NCBI RefSeq assembly: GCF_040151475.1
Contig: NZ_JBDKWG010000121.1
Span: forward strand, 62,001 to 126,000
Direction: 5' to 3'
Source of the DNA: CAXBNB01 sp040151475
Lineage (GTDB): Bacteria; Bacteroidota; Bacteroidia; Cytophagales; Cyclobacteriaceae
DNA length: 64,000 nucleotides
Shown: positions 44,342 through 51,700 of the stretch, piece by piece
Numbering within the stretch: the first letter of the stretch is position 1
How the letters are laid out: each line of letters opens with the position of its first letter
Position numbers and translations under genes: made by a program
The notes under the pieces: model-generated
The model's input: only the letters and a program-made list of their open reading frames with translations
What the model was told of the DNA's origin: nothing
Databases searched by the model: none

Positions 44342-44696
44342 GGGATCAGCCAACCGGTCAACAATATCTGTTAGGCATTCACAATATCAAGGAAGCCTTT
44401 AGAGCTTAATGTCTGTTCAACAACTGAAGGAAGGTTATTTATTGCTCTTTAGCCTTGTCACACTGAACAAAGTGAAGTGTCTCAATTTGAGCCTAGCCGT
44501 AATCAAACAGCAATTCATAATTTTTATTAACTAGTCATGAGCCTAGGGGTATAATTTTTTTTAATATGCGTATGAATTGCATTTGATAGTACCCTGTAAA
44601 AGAGTTATTTTAGTAGAAGTAAATTCCTGTTTTTTTAGGATACCAGCCATCGGAAATGCCACTTGTACTTGTTGTTAACACTAAATTGGAAGGCTT
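44342..44696. other. Intergenic region between the IS and the DinB gene
   Basis: About 355 bp without a convincing gene. It contains a short imperfect palindrome (44460-44480, ACACT...AGTGT) inside CCTTGTCACACTGAACAAAG, a motif seen in many Bacteroidota intergenic repeats, and AT-rich sequence after 44510. No TAnnTTTG element was found. Confidence 0.5.
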
Positions 44697-45140
44697 ATGA
44701 AAGAGTTTTTTCAGGACATATTCGAGTACCATCATCATTTCAATCAAAAACTGGCTGACTTGTTGATTCAACACTCGGCTAAAATTAGTAAAAGAACAGT
44801 GCCGCTGTTTTCACACACCATTAATGCCCATCTGATCTGGAATGCGAGAATCCTTAGCACGCAACCTACCGTAGGAGTTCATCATACCCATTCCCTCGAA
44901 AAGTGCAAAGCACTTGACGACACTAACTATGAGGATACTTTGAGAATCTTGGAGCAATGTCAGTTGCATAAAAACATAGCGTACCAAAACTCTAAGGGAA
45001 AGCAATTTAAAAACACCATTCAGCAGATTTTATTCCACATAGCCAATCACTTCACCCACCACAAAGGGCAGATTATCTCAGACCTGAGACAAAAAAGAAT
45101 AGAGCCTGTCATTACAGACTATATTTTTTATAAAAGGTAA
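44697..45140 (+). CDS. DinB-family protein
   Basis: 147 residues, the usual size. DinB/YfiT proteins are four-helix bundles with three metal-binding histidines; here candidates are in HHHFNQ (12-14), FSHTINAHLIWN and ANHFTHHKGQI near the C-terminus, the last being the most typical segment (H-x3-H-x-GQI). Members include thiol transferases and proteins of unknown function induced by DNA damage. It stands alone, between the IS flank and the integrase remnant. Confidence 0.85.
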   Translation: MKEFFQDIFEYHHHFNQKLADLLIQHSAKISKRTVPLFSHTINAHLIWNARILSTQPTVGVHHTHSLEKCKALDDTNYEDTLRILEQCQLHKNIAYQNSKGKQFKNTIQQILFHIANHFTHHKGQIISDLRQKRIEPVITDYIFYKR

Positions 45141-45171
45141 AGCTGGTTTGAAAAAGGTCACTGTGAGATGC

Positions 45172-45211
45172 TTTCGCCTTTGTTGGACTTGTGTCCAACA
45201 AACCACAATAG
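45172..45211. repeat. 40-bp direct repeat with internal hairpin, copy 1
   Basis: TTTCGCCTTTGTTGGACTTG begins a 40-bp unit that recurs at 47086-47125 with 38 of 40 bases identical. Inside, TTTGTTGGAC and GTCCAACAAA form a perfect 10-bp stem with a TTGT loop. No T run follows. The two copies flank the integrase remnant and the two-gene module. Confidence 0.75.
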
Positions 45212-45315
45212 AGGCTTGCGCACTAAAGTTAATAACAGGAAAGAAAGGCTGAACCGATGTATTCGATGTTTGCAGGTCACAAGACCTGCAAAGGCAGTAG
45301 AAAACATGTGGGATG

Positions 45316-45514
45316 TACACGCTTTGCAATCATTTTTTGGAGCAAGGTTTTAAACTCACGATACATTCAAGAGTTGCTGGGACATACGAGCAGCAAGACG
45401 TCAGAAATCAATACCCATTTGAGTAAATCGAACATGATTGAAGTGAAAACCCCACTGAAAAATTTGAAAATCATAAGTATATTTGGAAAGTGGATAATGC
45501 GCATCAAACGTTAG
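45316..45514 (+). pseudogene. C-terminal remnant of a tyrosine recombinase (XerC/D-type integrase)
   Basis: The frame from 45359 gives RYIQELLGHTSSKTSEINTH then VKTPLKNL, close to the family ending LRYIQELLGHKSSKTTEIYTHVS...IKSPLDNL, including the GH of the active site; the catalytic Tyr position (EIYTH) reads EINTH, so Tyr is Asn. Immediately upstream, in another frame, TLCNHFLEQGFKL matches the preceding HTLRHSFATHLLEQGTDL with a deletion of about four residues and the catalytic HxxR lost. Frameshift, deletion and loss of catalytic residues show a decayed gene. The remaining 300 residues are absent. Confidence 0.75.
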
Positions 45515-45536
45515 GACACATAAGACAGATGACGAA

Positions 45537-46148
45537 ATGAACGATACTTTAACAATTAACAAACATGATACAAGAGAAGGCTATCAATCCGATTTTGATA
45601 GAATTGCAAAAGTATTGTTGAACCATTTTGAACTTACAACAAAGGAAAATTCATATCGAATTAGAGAAATAGAGTTTTACTATTATTCAGTTATTCATAA
45701 GGATTTCTATTGTCATAAAAACGAAAGACAGTTAACGAATCAAAAGTTATATTTTCATCGTTTCAAAGACCCTGAAAAATATGTGAGATTGAAACAAAAA
45801 GGTATTGACATAACTTTTGGTAACGAAGAAACAGTTTATGGTGGAATACTTATTCGGTCAATCGAAAATATTAAAACCAGTGAAATTATTACTGGGATAG
45901 GTAATTTGACAAATCAGATTATCAGTGATATTGACGGTACTTTTTCAATTGTTGAACTTTACAAGTCAGATAAAAATATCTTTGATTCTTCTGGATTTGT
46001 TTACTTAAAAACATGTCAAAATAATGAATTGAAAATTTTCAAGAAGCATAGGCAAGGACTTAATTTGAAAAAGGAAGACTCAGACAAGTTTTATCTGGAT
46101 TTAAAATACAATTATTTTACATATCCTGAAATTGAAGTTCTAACATGA
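45537..46148 (+). CDS. Uncharacterised protein, first gene of the hairpin-flanked module
   Basis: 203 residues, no signal peptide or membrane segment. Visible stretches are YRIREIEFYYYSVIHKDFYC, LYFHRF, GIDITFGNEETVYGGILIRS and NQIISDIDGTFSI. The pattern of a glycine-rich DITFG...YGGILIRSI block recalls small Bacteroidota proteins loosely related to 3-methyladenine DNA glycosylases, but I cannot assign a function. The gene is AT-rich and its stop overlaps the next start (ATGA), so the two are translationally coupled. Confidence 0.7.
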   Translation: MNDTLTINKHDTREGYQSDFDRIAKVLLNHFELTTKENSYRIREIEFYYYSVIHKDFYCHKNERQLTNQKLYFHRFKDPEKYVRLKQKGIDITFGNEETVYGGILIRSIENIKTSEIITGIGNLTNQIISDIDGTFSIVELYKSDKNIFDSSGFVYLKTCQNNELKIFKKHRQGLNLKKEDSDKFYLDLKYNYFTYPEIEVLT

Positions 46149-46981
46149 TAGCAGATAAAGACACAAATACTGTCTATTTTTCTGAGTTAATAAAAACGGA
46201 TTCCCGATTTTTAGAGACTTCTAACCAAATAATTTCAACTCTTGAAAATTTTGGGGCAAAGTTTAAGTTCCTGCCTGATACAAAAGATATTTGGGCAAGA
46301 GATTACATGCCAATTCAAATCAACGACAACAAATACATAGAATACCGTTTTGACCCAGATTATTTACAAGGTTCCACAAAAGGCTATCGTGATTTAAAAA
46401 CATATCCAGATATTGTTTGTGACACTATAAAACTTCAAACCAAGAAATCTGACTTAATATTGGATGGTGGTAATTTTGTGAAATCAAATGACTGCATAAT
46501 ACTGGCTGACAAGATTGTTAAAGAAAACCGAATTCTTTATACAAAAACCAAATTGATTAAAAAACTTCAGGAAACATTTGAAGTGGATAAGATAGTTTTG
46601 ATTCCTTGGGATAAATCAGAAGAATATGGACATTCAGATGGAATGGTTCGGTTCATTGACAATGAAACTGTTTTAACCCAATATTACTTTAAAGATTATT
46701 CAGCTATGCTAAAACCATTAAAACAGGCTGGATTCAAAATAGAATACATTGATTACACTGTAAAAAAGAATGATAAACGTAATTGGGCTTATCTGAATTT
46801 CTTACAAACAAAAGATTTTATACTTCTTCCGAAATTTGGAATTGATGAGGATGGACAAGCATTCGAGCAGATTGAAAACTTCTATTCTGATTATAAAGGA
46901 AATATTGTTCAAATTGATATGAATGAAACTTTAAAATTTGGAGGAACATTAAATTGTATATCATGGACAACAAAGGAATGA
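46145..46981 (+). CDS. Agmatine deiminase / peptidylarginine deiminase (PPAD) family protein
   Basis: 278 residues, shorter than typical agmatine deiminases (about 340-370) mainly at the N-terminus. Guanidino-group-modifying motifs are in order: DIWARDYMP (55-63), LDGGNF, GHSDGMVRF with the catalytic His and Asp, and GGTLNCISW with the nucleophilic Cys near the C-terminus. Family enzymes hydrolyse agmatine or peptide-terminal arginine, releasing ammonia. The usual EGGA is LDGGN and the region after Cys differs from the agmatine-specific consensus, so the substrate may not be agmatine. It is coupled to the upstream unknown gene. Confidence 0.85.
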   Translation: MIADKDTNTVYFSELIKTDSRFLETSNQIISTLENFGAKFKFLPDTKDIWARDYMPIQINDNKYIEYRFDPDYLQGSTKGYRDLKTYPDIVCDTIKLQTKKSDLILDGGNFVKSNDCIILADKIVKENRILYTKTKLIKKLQETFEVDKIVLIPWDKSEEYGHSDGMVRFIDNETVLTQYYFKDYSAMLKPLKQAGFKIEYIDYTVKKNDKRNWAYLNFLQTKDFILLPKFGIDEDGQAFEQIENFYSDYKGNIVQIDMNETLKFGGTLNCISWTTKE

Positions 46982-47085
46982 TAGGCAAGGAATTACATGC
47001 CCTAATAATGTATATACAAAATAGGCGAAATAGTAGTGAATTCGAGGGCTGTAACCCGCTTCAAAATTATAACGGCTTGATAAGT

Positions 47086-47125
47086 TTTCGCCTTTGTTGG
47101 CCTTGTGTCCAACAAACTACAATAG
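47086..47125. repeat. 40-bp direct repeat with internal hairpin, copy 2
   Basis: Second copy of the unit at 45172-45211, in the same orientation, with two substitutions. One substitution (C for A) puts a single mismatch in the 10-bp stem. It lies about 105 bp after the deiminase stop codon and 80 bp before the ArsR-type gene. Confidence 0.75.
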
Positions 47126-47156
47126 TTGATTCATTGTCAAAAAAAACAAAATAAAA

Positions 47157-47202
47157 TTGCGTAGTTATTTGACTACATTTATATTTGTAGTCAAATAACT
47201 AC
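47157..47202 (+). promoter_or_regulatory. Promoter embedded in a 17-bp perfect palindrome (ArsR/SdpR-type autoregulation)
   Basis: GTAGTTATTTGACTACA (47161-47177) and TGTAGTCAAATAACTAC (47186-47202) are perfect inverted repeats with an 8-base spacer. TATATTTG at 47180-47187 is an exact -7 element lying across the spacer, and TTG at 47157-47159 is placed 20 bp upstream as the -33 element. The palindrome ends 3 bp before the ATG, so the leader would be very short. Repressor binding would block the promoter. Confidence 0.82.
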
Positions 47203-47205
47203 ATA

Positions 47206-47529
47206 ATGAATCTAAGACGAGATGTATTTCAGGCGATTGCAGATCCTACAAGAAGAACTATACTTTTATTATTGGCTTCACAATCTCTAACTGCAGGTGC
47301 TATAGCTTCAAACTTTGACACTGCCAGGCCTACAGTTTCAAAACACTTACAAATTCTAACTGAGTGCGAATTGCTGGAACAGGAGCAAAATGGCAGAGAG
47401 ATATATTACCATTTAAATCCTCAAAGGATCAAGGAGATAGCAGACTTTATTGAACCGTTTCGGGAATTGTGGGATAACAGGTTCAATAAGCTGGAGTCCA
47501 TTATGAAAAACTATCAATCAGATAAATAG
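47206..47529 (+). CDS. ArsR/SdpR-family autorepressor
   Basis: 107 residues with the ArsR winged helix-turn-helix: VFQAIADPTRRTILLLLASQ, then ARPTVSKHLQILTECELL and the wing NGREIYYHL. No cysteine-rich metal site, unlike the ArsR protein at 32.5 kb. This subtype regularly precedes SRPBCC (AHSA1) genes, as it does here (6 bp gap). It presumably represses its own operon through the palindrome covering the promoter. The inducing signal is unknown. Confidence 0.92.
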   Translation: MNLRRDVFQAIADPTRRTILLLLASQSLTAGAIASNFDTARPTVSKHLQILTECELLEQEQNGREIYYHLNPQRIKEIADFIEPFRELWDNRFNKLESIMKNYQSDK

Positions 47530-47535
47530 AAATAT

Positions 47536-48000
47536 ATGGAGGCTAAGACTAAAATCCATGCCGAAGATGGCAAACAGGAAATAGTGATTACACGAGAGTT
47601 TGATTTGCCATTGGAATTGCTTTTCAAAGCATACGTAGAGCCTGAAATTGTTGAACAGTGGATGGGAACCAAAGTACTGAAGCTTGAAAACAAAAGACAT
47701 GGCAGTTGGCAATTTGAGACAACTGATCCTAAAGGAAACAAACATGGATTCAATGGAACAATCCATGAGTTTATGCCAAATCAGAAAATCATCAGAACAT
47801 TTGAAATGGAGAATGCACCTTTTCCTGTCCAACTTGAGTTTTTGGAATTTGAAAAACTTACGGACAACACCAGCAAACTCAATATGCACATAATTTATAA
47901 ATCTGTGGCAGACAGAGACCAAATGCTACAATTGCCTTTTGCTCAAGGCATAAATATGGCTCACAACCGATTAGAAAAATTAGTGACTAACTTAAAATAA
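47536..48000 (+). CDS. SRPBCC (AHSA1/START-like) domain protein
   Basis: 154 residues. The AHSA1 pattern is clear: TREFDLPLELLFKAYVEPEI, VEQWMG, then GSWQFETTDPKGN, FNGTIHEFMPNQKIIRTFE and the C-terminal helix AQGINMAHNRLEKLV. The fold forms a hydrophobic ligand pocket; the actual ligand of this ArsR-linked group is not established. Second gene of the operon, 6 bp after the repressor and 5 bp before the DoxX-like gene. Confidence 0.9.
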   Translation: MEAKTKIHAEDGKQEIVITREFDLPLELLFKAYVEPEIVEQWMGTKVLKLENKRHGSWQFETTDPKGNKHGFNGTIHEFMPNQKIIRTFEMENAPFPVQLEFLEFEKLTDNTSKLNMHIIYKSVADRDQMLQLPFAQGINMAHNRLEKLVTNLK

Positions 48001-48005
48001 TACCT

Positions 48006-48389
48006 ATGACAAAGAGAAATAAAATTATCTATTGGATTTCAACCCTTTGGCTCGCCCTGGGGATGACATCAACTGGAATAGTACAGCTAATAAAATTGGA
48101 AGAGGAAGTAGAGATGATGACACATTTGGGATATCCTATCTATTTCCTAACAATAATAGGTGTCTGGAAAATTTTAGGAGTTGTGGCCGTACTTTTACCA
48201 AAATTCCCTTTGCTAAAAGAATGGGCCTATGCTGGCTTTTTCTTTAACATGTCGGGAGCTATTATTTCCCATTTGGCAATGGATGATCAACTTACGGAAC
48301 TTTTTGGACCTACATTACTACTAATTCTGATTGTAGTATCCTGGTACTTTCGACCTGCGGATAGAAAGATTGTTTCAGTAAATCAATAA
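48006..48389 (+). CDS. DoxX-family integral membrane protein
   Basis: 127 residues with four hydrophobic helices (about 8-27, 43-63, 71-88, 98-115), the DoxX-like layout. Conserved-looking segments are MMTHLGYPIYFLTIIGVWKI and LGVVAVLLPKFPLLKEWAYA. Function is unknown; neighbours ArsR and SRPBCC form a frequent Bacteroidota association. Confidence 0.85.
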   Translation: MTKRNKIIYWISTLWLALGMTSTGIVQLIKLEEEVEMMTHLGYPIYFLTIIGVWKILGVVAVLLPKFPLLKEWAYAGFFFNMSGAIISHLAMDDQLTELFGPTLLLILIVVSWYFRPADRKIVSVNQ

Positions 48390-48395
48390 AAAAAT

Positions 48396-49034
48396 ATGAA
48401 CCCCAAAGTTGACGAATATTTAAGTAAGGCAAAAAAGTGGCAAGAAGAAATGGAGGCATTGAGAACAATCCTTCTTGACTGTATGCTGACCGAAGAATTG
48501 AAGTGGCGTGTGCCTTGCTACATGTACAAAGCCAGTAACATAGTACTAATTGGTGCATTTAAGGAATACTGTACGCTTGGTTTTTTTAAAGGTGTTTTGT
48601 TAAATGATGTTGATGGTATTTTAGTCGCACCGGGAGAAAATTCTCAGACGGTTAGAATGATCAAGTTTACCAATGTCAGGCAAATAGTTGAGATGGAGTC
48701 TATCTTGAAAGCTTATATCTATGAGGCTATAGAGGTGGAAAAGGCGGGCTTAAAAGTCGATTTTAAAGAGAGTACTAACCTTATATTTCCAAAAGAGTTA
48801 TTAGATAAATTGGAAGAAAATCCAGTCTTTAAAACTGCGTTTGAAGCATTGACACCAGGCAGACAAAGGGCATACAATCTTTATTTTTCGGCAGCCAAAC
48901 AACCCGAAACCCGAGTCTCAAGAATTGAAAAGTACACACAACGAATTCTTAATGGAAAAGGGATAAATGATTGCGTTTGTGGACTGTCCAAAAAACAACC
49001 TAACTGCGATGGGTCGCATAAGCATCTTTCCTAA
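48396..49034 (+). CDS. YdeI/DUF1801-family protein with a C-terminal CDGSH iron-sulfur motif
   Basis: 212 residues. The N-terminal part is a DUF1801 domain (LTEELKWRVPCYMYKASNIV, FKEYCTLGFFKG), followed by the YdeI/OmpD-associated helical part (LEENPVFKTAFEALTPGRQR, YNLYFSAAKQPETRVSRIEK). The last 20 residues contain CVCGLSKKQPNCDGSH, an exact match to the CDGSH [2Fe-2S] consensus C-x-C-x2-S-x3-P-x-C-D-G-S-H. CDGSH clusters bind a redox-active iron-sulfur centre through three Cys and one His. It is last in the ArsR operon, 6 bp after the DoxX-like gene. Whether the short motif folds without a longer CDGSH domain is uncertain. Confidence 0.85.
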   Translation: MNPKVDEYLSKAKKWQEEMEALRTILLDCMLTEELKWRVPCYMYKASNIVLIGAFKEYCTLGFFKGVLLNDVDGILVAPGENSQTVRMIKFTNVRQIVEMESILKAYIYEAIEVEKAGLKVDFKESTNLIFPKELLDKLEENPVFKTAFEALTPGRQRAYNLYFSAAKQPETRVSRIEKYTQRILNGKGINDCVCGLSKKQPNCDGSHKHLS

Positions 49035-49072
49035 CCACATGCAAATTCCTTTTTGTATTGGCTATCAGTTCA

Positions 49073-49103
49073 TTGAAAAATAAATGGCAATTAATTATAT
49101 TTG
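49073..49103 (+). promoter_or_regulatory. Promoter of the small lipoprotein gene
   Basis: TTG (49073-49075), 20-bp spacer, then TATATTTG (49096-49103), an exact -7 element. The ATG lies 50 bp downstream. Confidence 0.6.
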
Positions 49104-49152
49104 AATAGAATTGTTCTTTTCAATAAAGTAGTGAAATATAAAATGCAACGCC

Positions 49153-49548
49153 ATGAAATATGTGATTTGGATTTCTTTGCTAGTTCTTTTTGTTAATTGT
49201 TCGGAGGATAATGTGTCTGAAGGCATTACATTAGAAGGTGATTGGGTAGAGGTGATTAACCGTACTGATACACTCACTTTTGAGTTGCTTGGAGATAAAC
49301 CTGTAATGACCCTTGGAAGAGGAGTTGAAATTAAAAATGGCAATGTTTTACCAAAACCAAATGTTGGGCCTTATGATTATGAGGTAGTAAATGACAAAAT
49401 ATCTTTACGTTGGTATTTGTCGAGCAATTCAGCATTTAAAGAATACTACTTTGATCAAACGGAAGACACAATACAGGTCGGAAATTTTTATGATGACAAT
49501 GCTGTCGGTGTTATCTCAGTTTTCAAACGAATCGACCAGAATCTCTAA
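49153..49548 (+). CDS. Small predicted lipoprotein of unknown function
   Basis: 131 residues. A short signal segment (MKYVIWISLLVLFVNC) ends in Cys16 at a plausible lipobox, followed by SEDN. The rest looks like a small beta-sandwich (LEGDWVEVINRTDTLTFELL, YDYEVVNDKISLRWYLSSN, EDTIQVGNFY), resembling lipocalin-like or META-like Bacteroidota lipoproteins that start with GxW, but no assignment is safe. It has its own promoter and no coupled neighbour. Confidence 0.75.
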   Translation: MKYVIWISLLVLFVNCSEDNVSEGITLEGDWVEVINRTDTLTFELLGDKPVMTLGRGVEIKNGNVLPKPNVGPYDYEVVNDKISLRWYLSSNSAFKEYYFDQTEDTIQVGNFYDDNAVGVISVFKRIDQNL

Positions 49549-49767
49549 TCTTTTGCACATATCTGACTTTGTCGGATTGGTGTTGTGCCAATTCTGGGAG
49601 AATAATAATACCTGGTTTCCTTAGGAGAACTTTTATTTCTTCCATAAAAAAGGAAAGCGATTAGGTGAATTGATAGTGTAAAAATAACATCAATTGCTTC
49701 TGTTTTGATTTAAAGCCATATTATTTAAATGGATGTTAAATTAATTTTAACTAGGTTTGAAGTTAAT

Positions 49768-50382
49768 ATGAAAAACATCATATTTAAAAATAACGACAGA
49801 ACCAGTGTACTCAAGCTCAAAAATGGGGATGAGCATGCTTTTGATGAGCTTTTCAAGAAGTATTCAAAGAAATTGTATTCCGTATCCCGGAAGATGCATC
49901 TGGATCATGAAGAAGCTGAGGGAGTCGTTCAGGATGTTTTTTTGAAAATTTGGAGAAATAGAGCCAGCCTCAATGAGGAACTTTCATTCAACTCCTACCT
50001 TCTTACCATTGCCAAGTCTATCATCATAAAGTCAGGGAGGAAGAAAGCATACCATTTTGCCTATGAAAATTATGCGCTTAATAATTCTCTGCCCTACTCC
50101 AATCAAACAGAAGATTATGTGATTTTTTCTGATCTGGAGTCTTTTTCAAATGAGTGTTTGAATAGTCTCCCTAAACAGCAAAAGCAGATTTTCATGATGA
50201 AAACCAGAGATAATTTTTCTATTGAAGAAATCTCTGCGGAATTAAATATCTCTAAAAGAACCGTAGAAAATCATTTTTACAGAGCTTGCAAGGAGTTGAA
50301 AAATCAATTGACCAGGCATCAGGTGATCTCTGCTACGAAAATTATTACTCCACTTTTTCTTTTGTTTAATTTTTTCAAATAG
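49768..50382 (+). CDS. ECF sigma factor controlling the glycan-utilisation locus
   Basis: 204 residues from the ATG at 49768; an ATG at 49729 would add 13 residues ahead of MKNIIFKNND. Region 2 is at about 20-85 (AFDELFKKYSKKLYSVSRKM, EAEGVVQDVFLKIWRN) and region 4 at about 130-185 (NSLPKQQKQIFMMKTRDNFS, IEEISAELNISKRTVENHFY). The pattern is that of Bacteroidota ECF sigma factors paired with FecR. A hydrophobic C-terminal tail (IITPLFLLFNFF) is as seen in several of these. The FecR gene follows after 154 bp and SusC carries an STN domain, so this is a trans-envelope signalling circuit. Confidence 0.92.
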   Translation: MKNIIFKNNDRTSVLKLKNGDEHAFDELFKKYSKKLYSVSRKMHLDHEEAEGVVQDVFLKIWRNRASLNEELSFNSYLLTIAKSIIIKSGRKKAYHFAYENYALNNSLPYSNQTEDYVIFSDLESFSNECLNSLPKQQKQIFMMKTRDNFSIEEISAELNISKRTVENHFYRACKELKNQLTRHQVISATKIITPLFLLFNFFK

Positions 50383-50536
50383 TACAATTTCTGCTACTAT
50401 TCGTTGTTTTTTTGCCTTTTTAGATTCTGTTTCCTTTCGATTGTAAATTCGTTTCCATTCTTTTTTTATTTTTTTTTAGAATTTCACTGAGTATTTCATT
50501 TCGGTTAAGGCTATATATAGTAACTGATTGAAAAAA

Positions 50537-51577
50537 ATGGACGAACAAAACCTACAAGAGAGATTCTTTAATAACCAATGTACCAAAGAAGAAGCCGAAA
50601 GGTTTATTAAGTGGTATTTGTCTGGTAAGGGCGAAAAGGAAATTGAAGAGCAGATCGAGAATTATTGGCAGAGCAATACGAATAGTGAGTGGGACTCTGA
50701 AAAACTATTAGCCAGAGTAAATGCTATTAAGAACGAATCAGATTTATTTGTTTCGCACAATGCCGATTCATATAATCAGGTAAAATCAGTAAGAAGAAAC
50801 TATTTTTTTCCGAAAAACTGGAGAATAGCTGCATCTGTTACACTTATCATCGGGTTGTCTTATTTGGCTATGAATCTTTTCACCAACAATCCGGAAGAGT
50901 CTGATTATTTTGTTGAGTACATAGAAAAATCAAACCCTTCCGGTCAGAAGTCAACGGTGCACCTGAAAGATGGATCAAGAATAATTTTAAATTCCAATAG
51001 TAAGGTTAGGTATCCTATCGAATTTGCTAATAATGAACGGGTGATCGAATTGGTGGGTGAGGCGTATTTTGAGGTAGCCAGAGATGTTTCAAGGCCCTTT
51101 AGGGTAAAAACAGCCAATACCATGACCACTGCGCTGGGTACTACTTTTAATATTGATGCTTTCGAAGATGAAGATGATGTCAAAATAAGCCTGACCAGTG
51201 GTAGGATAGAAGTGAAAAAGTTGGAAAGTGAAGGTGACGAAAAACCCTTTGAATTGGTGCCAGGGCAAGGCGTGATTTATTCCAGGTTAGATAAAAGTAT
51301 GGTTCAAACAGACATTGATGTTGACAAGGTTACTGCCTGGACAAGCAAGGAATTGATTTTTCATAACGAAGACATCAACGAAGTGATCAGAAGACTGGAA
51401 AGATGGTATGGAGTAGAAATAACGGTAGAAGATAAGATTGATGGTGTTTTTTCTGCCAGTTTTAAAAATGAGAGTTTGAAGGCAGTATTGGAAGGAATCT
51501 CGTATTCTTTTTCTCTTGATTACCTTGTTTCGGACAAGAAGGTGATATTAAAATCTAAAGATATATTTACTAACTAA
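50537..51577 (+). CDS. FecR-family anti-sigma factor
   Basis: 346 residues from the ATG at 50537 (a TTG 9 bp upstream is less likely). The N-terminal cytoplasmic part (1-90) would hold the sigma factor; a transmembrane helix lies at about 95-117 (RIAASVTLIIGLSYLAMNLF). The periplasmic FecR domain (about 135-235) shows STVHLKDGSRIILNSNSKVR and ELVGEAYFEVARDVSRPFRV, and the C-terminus is a DUF4974 domain (ELIFHNEDINEVIRRLERWY, then FSASFKNESLKAVLEGISYS) that contacts the STN domain of the SusC receptor. Confidence 0.94.
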   Translation: MDEQNLQERFFNNQCTKEEAERFIKWYLSGKGEKEIEEQIENYWQSNTNSEWDSEKLLARVNAIKNESDLFVSHNADSYNQVKSVRRNYFFPKNWRIAASVTLIIGLSYLAMNLFTNNPEESDYFVEYIEKSNPSGQKSTVHLKDGSRIILNSNSKVRYPIEFANNERVIELVGEAYFEVARDVSRPFRVKTANTMTTALGTTFNIDAFEDEDDVKISLTSGRIEVKKLESEGDEKPFELVPGQGVIYSRLDKSMVQTDIDVDKVTAWTSKELIFHNEDINEVIRRLERWYGVEITVEDKIDGVFSASFKNESLKAVLEGISYSFSLDYLVSDKKVILKSKDIFTN

Positions 51578-51615
51578 ATGAGTATGAAGGGATACAATAA
51601 CAGTACATAAAAAAA

Positions 51616-51660
51616 TGAGCCGTGTAATGTAGGGCATCTCACGGCTCAAAGATCGTTTTT
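51616..51660 (+). terminator. Hairpin in the leader of the SusC gene
   Basis: TGAGCCGTG (51616-51624) and CACGGCTCA (51640-51648) pair perfectly around a 15-base loop; TTTTT follows after 7 bases. It lies between fecR and susC and may act as terminator of the regulatory genes or as a partial attenuator. Confidence 0.55.
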
Positions 51661-51700
51661 AAATTAAATTTTGTCGAACCTAATAAAAACACACAAAAGT

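Noticed and set aside
45504..47125. A classical integron attC-bounded gene cassette
   Set aside because: Only a right-end-like motif (CGTTAGG) is present; no RYYYAAC partner, no integron integrase, and the 40-bp repeats do not contain GTTRRRY. Kept only as a cassette-like possibility.
47518..47922. Minus-strand open frame of 134 residues opposite the SRPBCC gene
   Set aside because: Fully antisense to a well-supported gene and without any recognisable domain.
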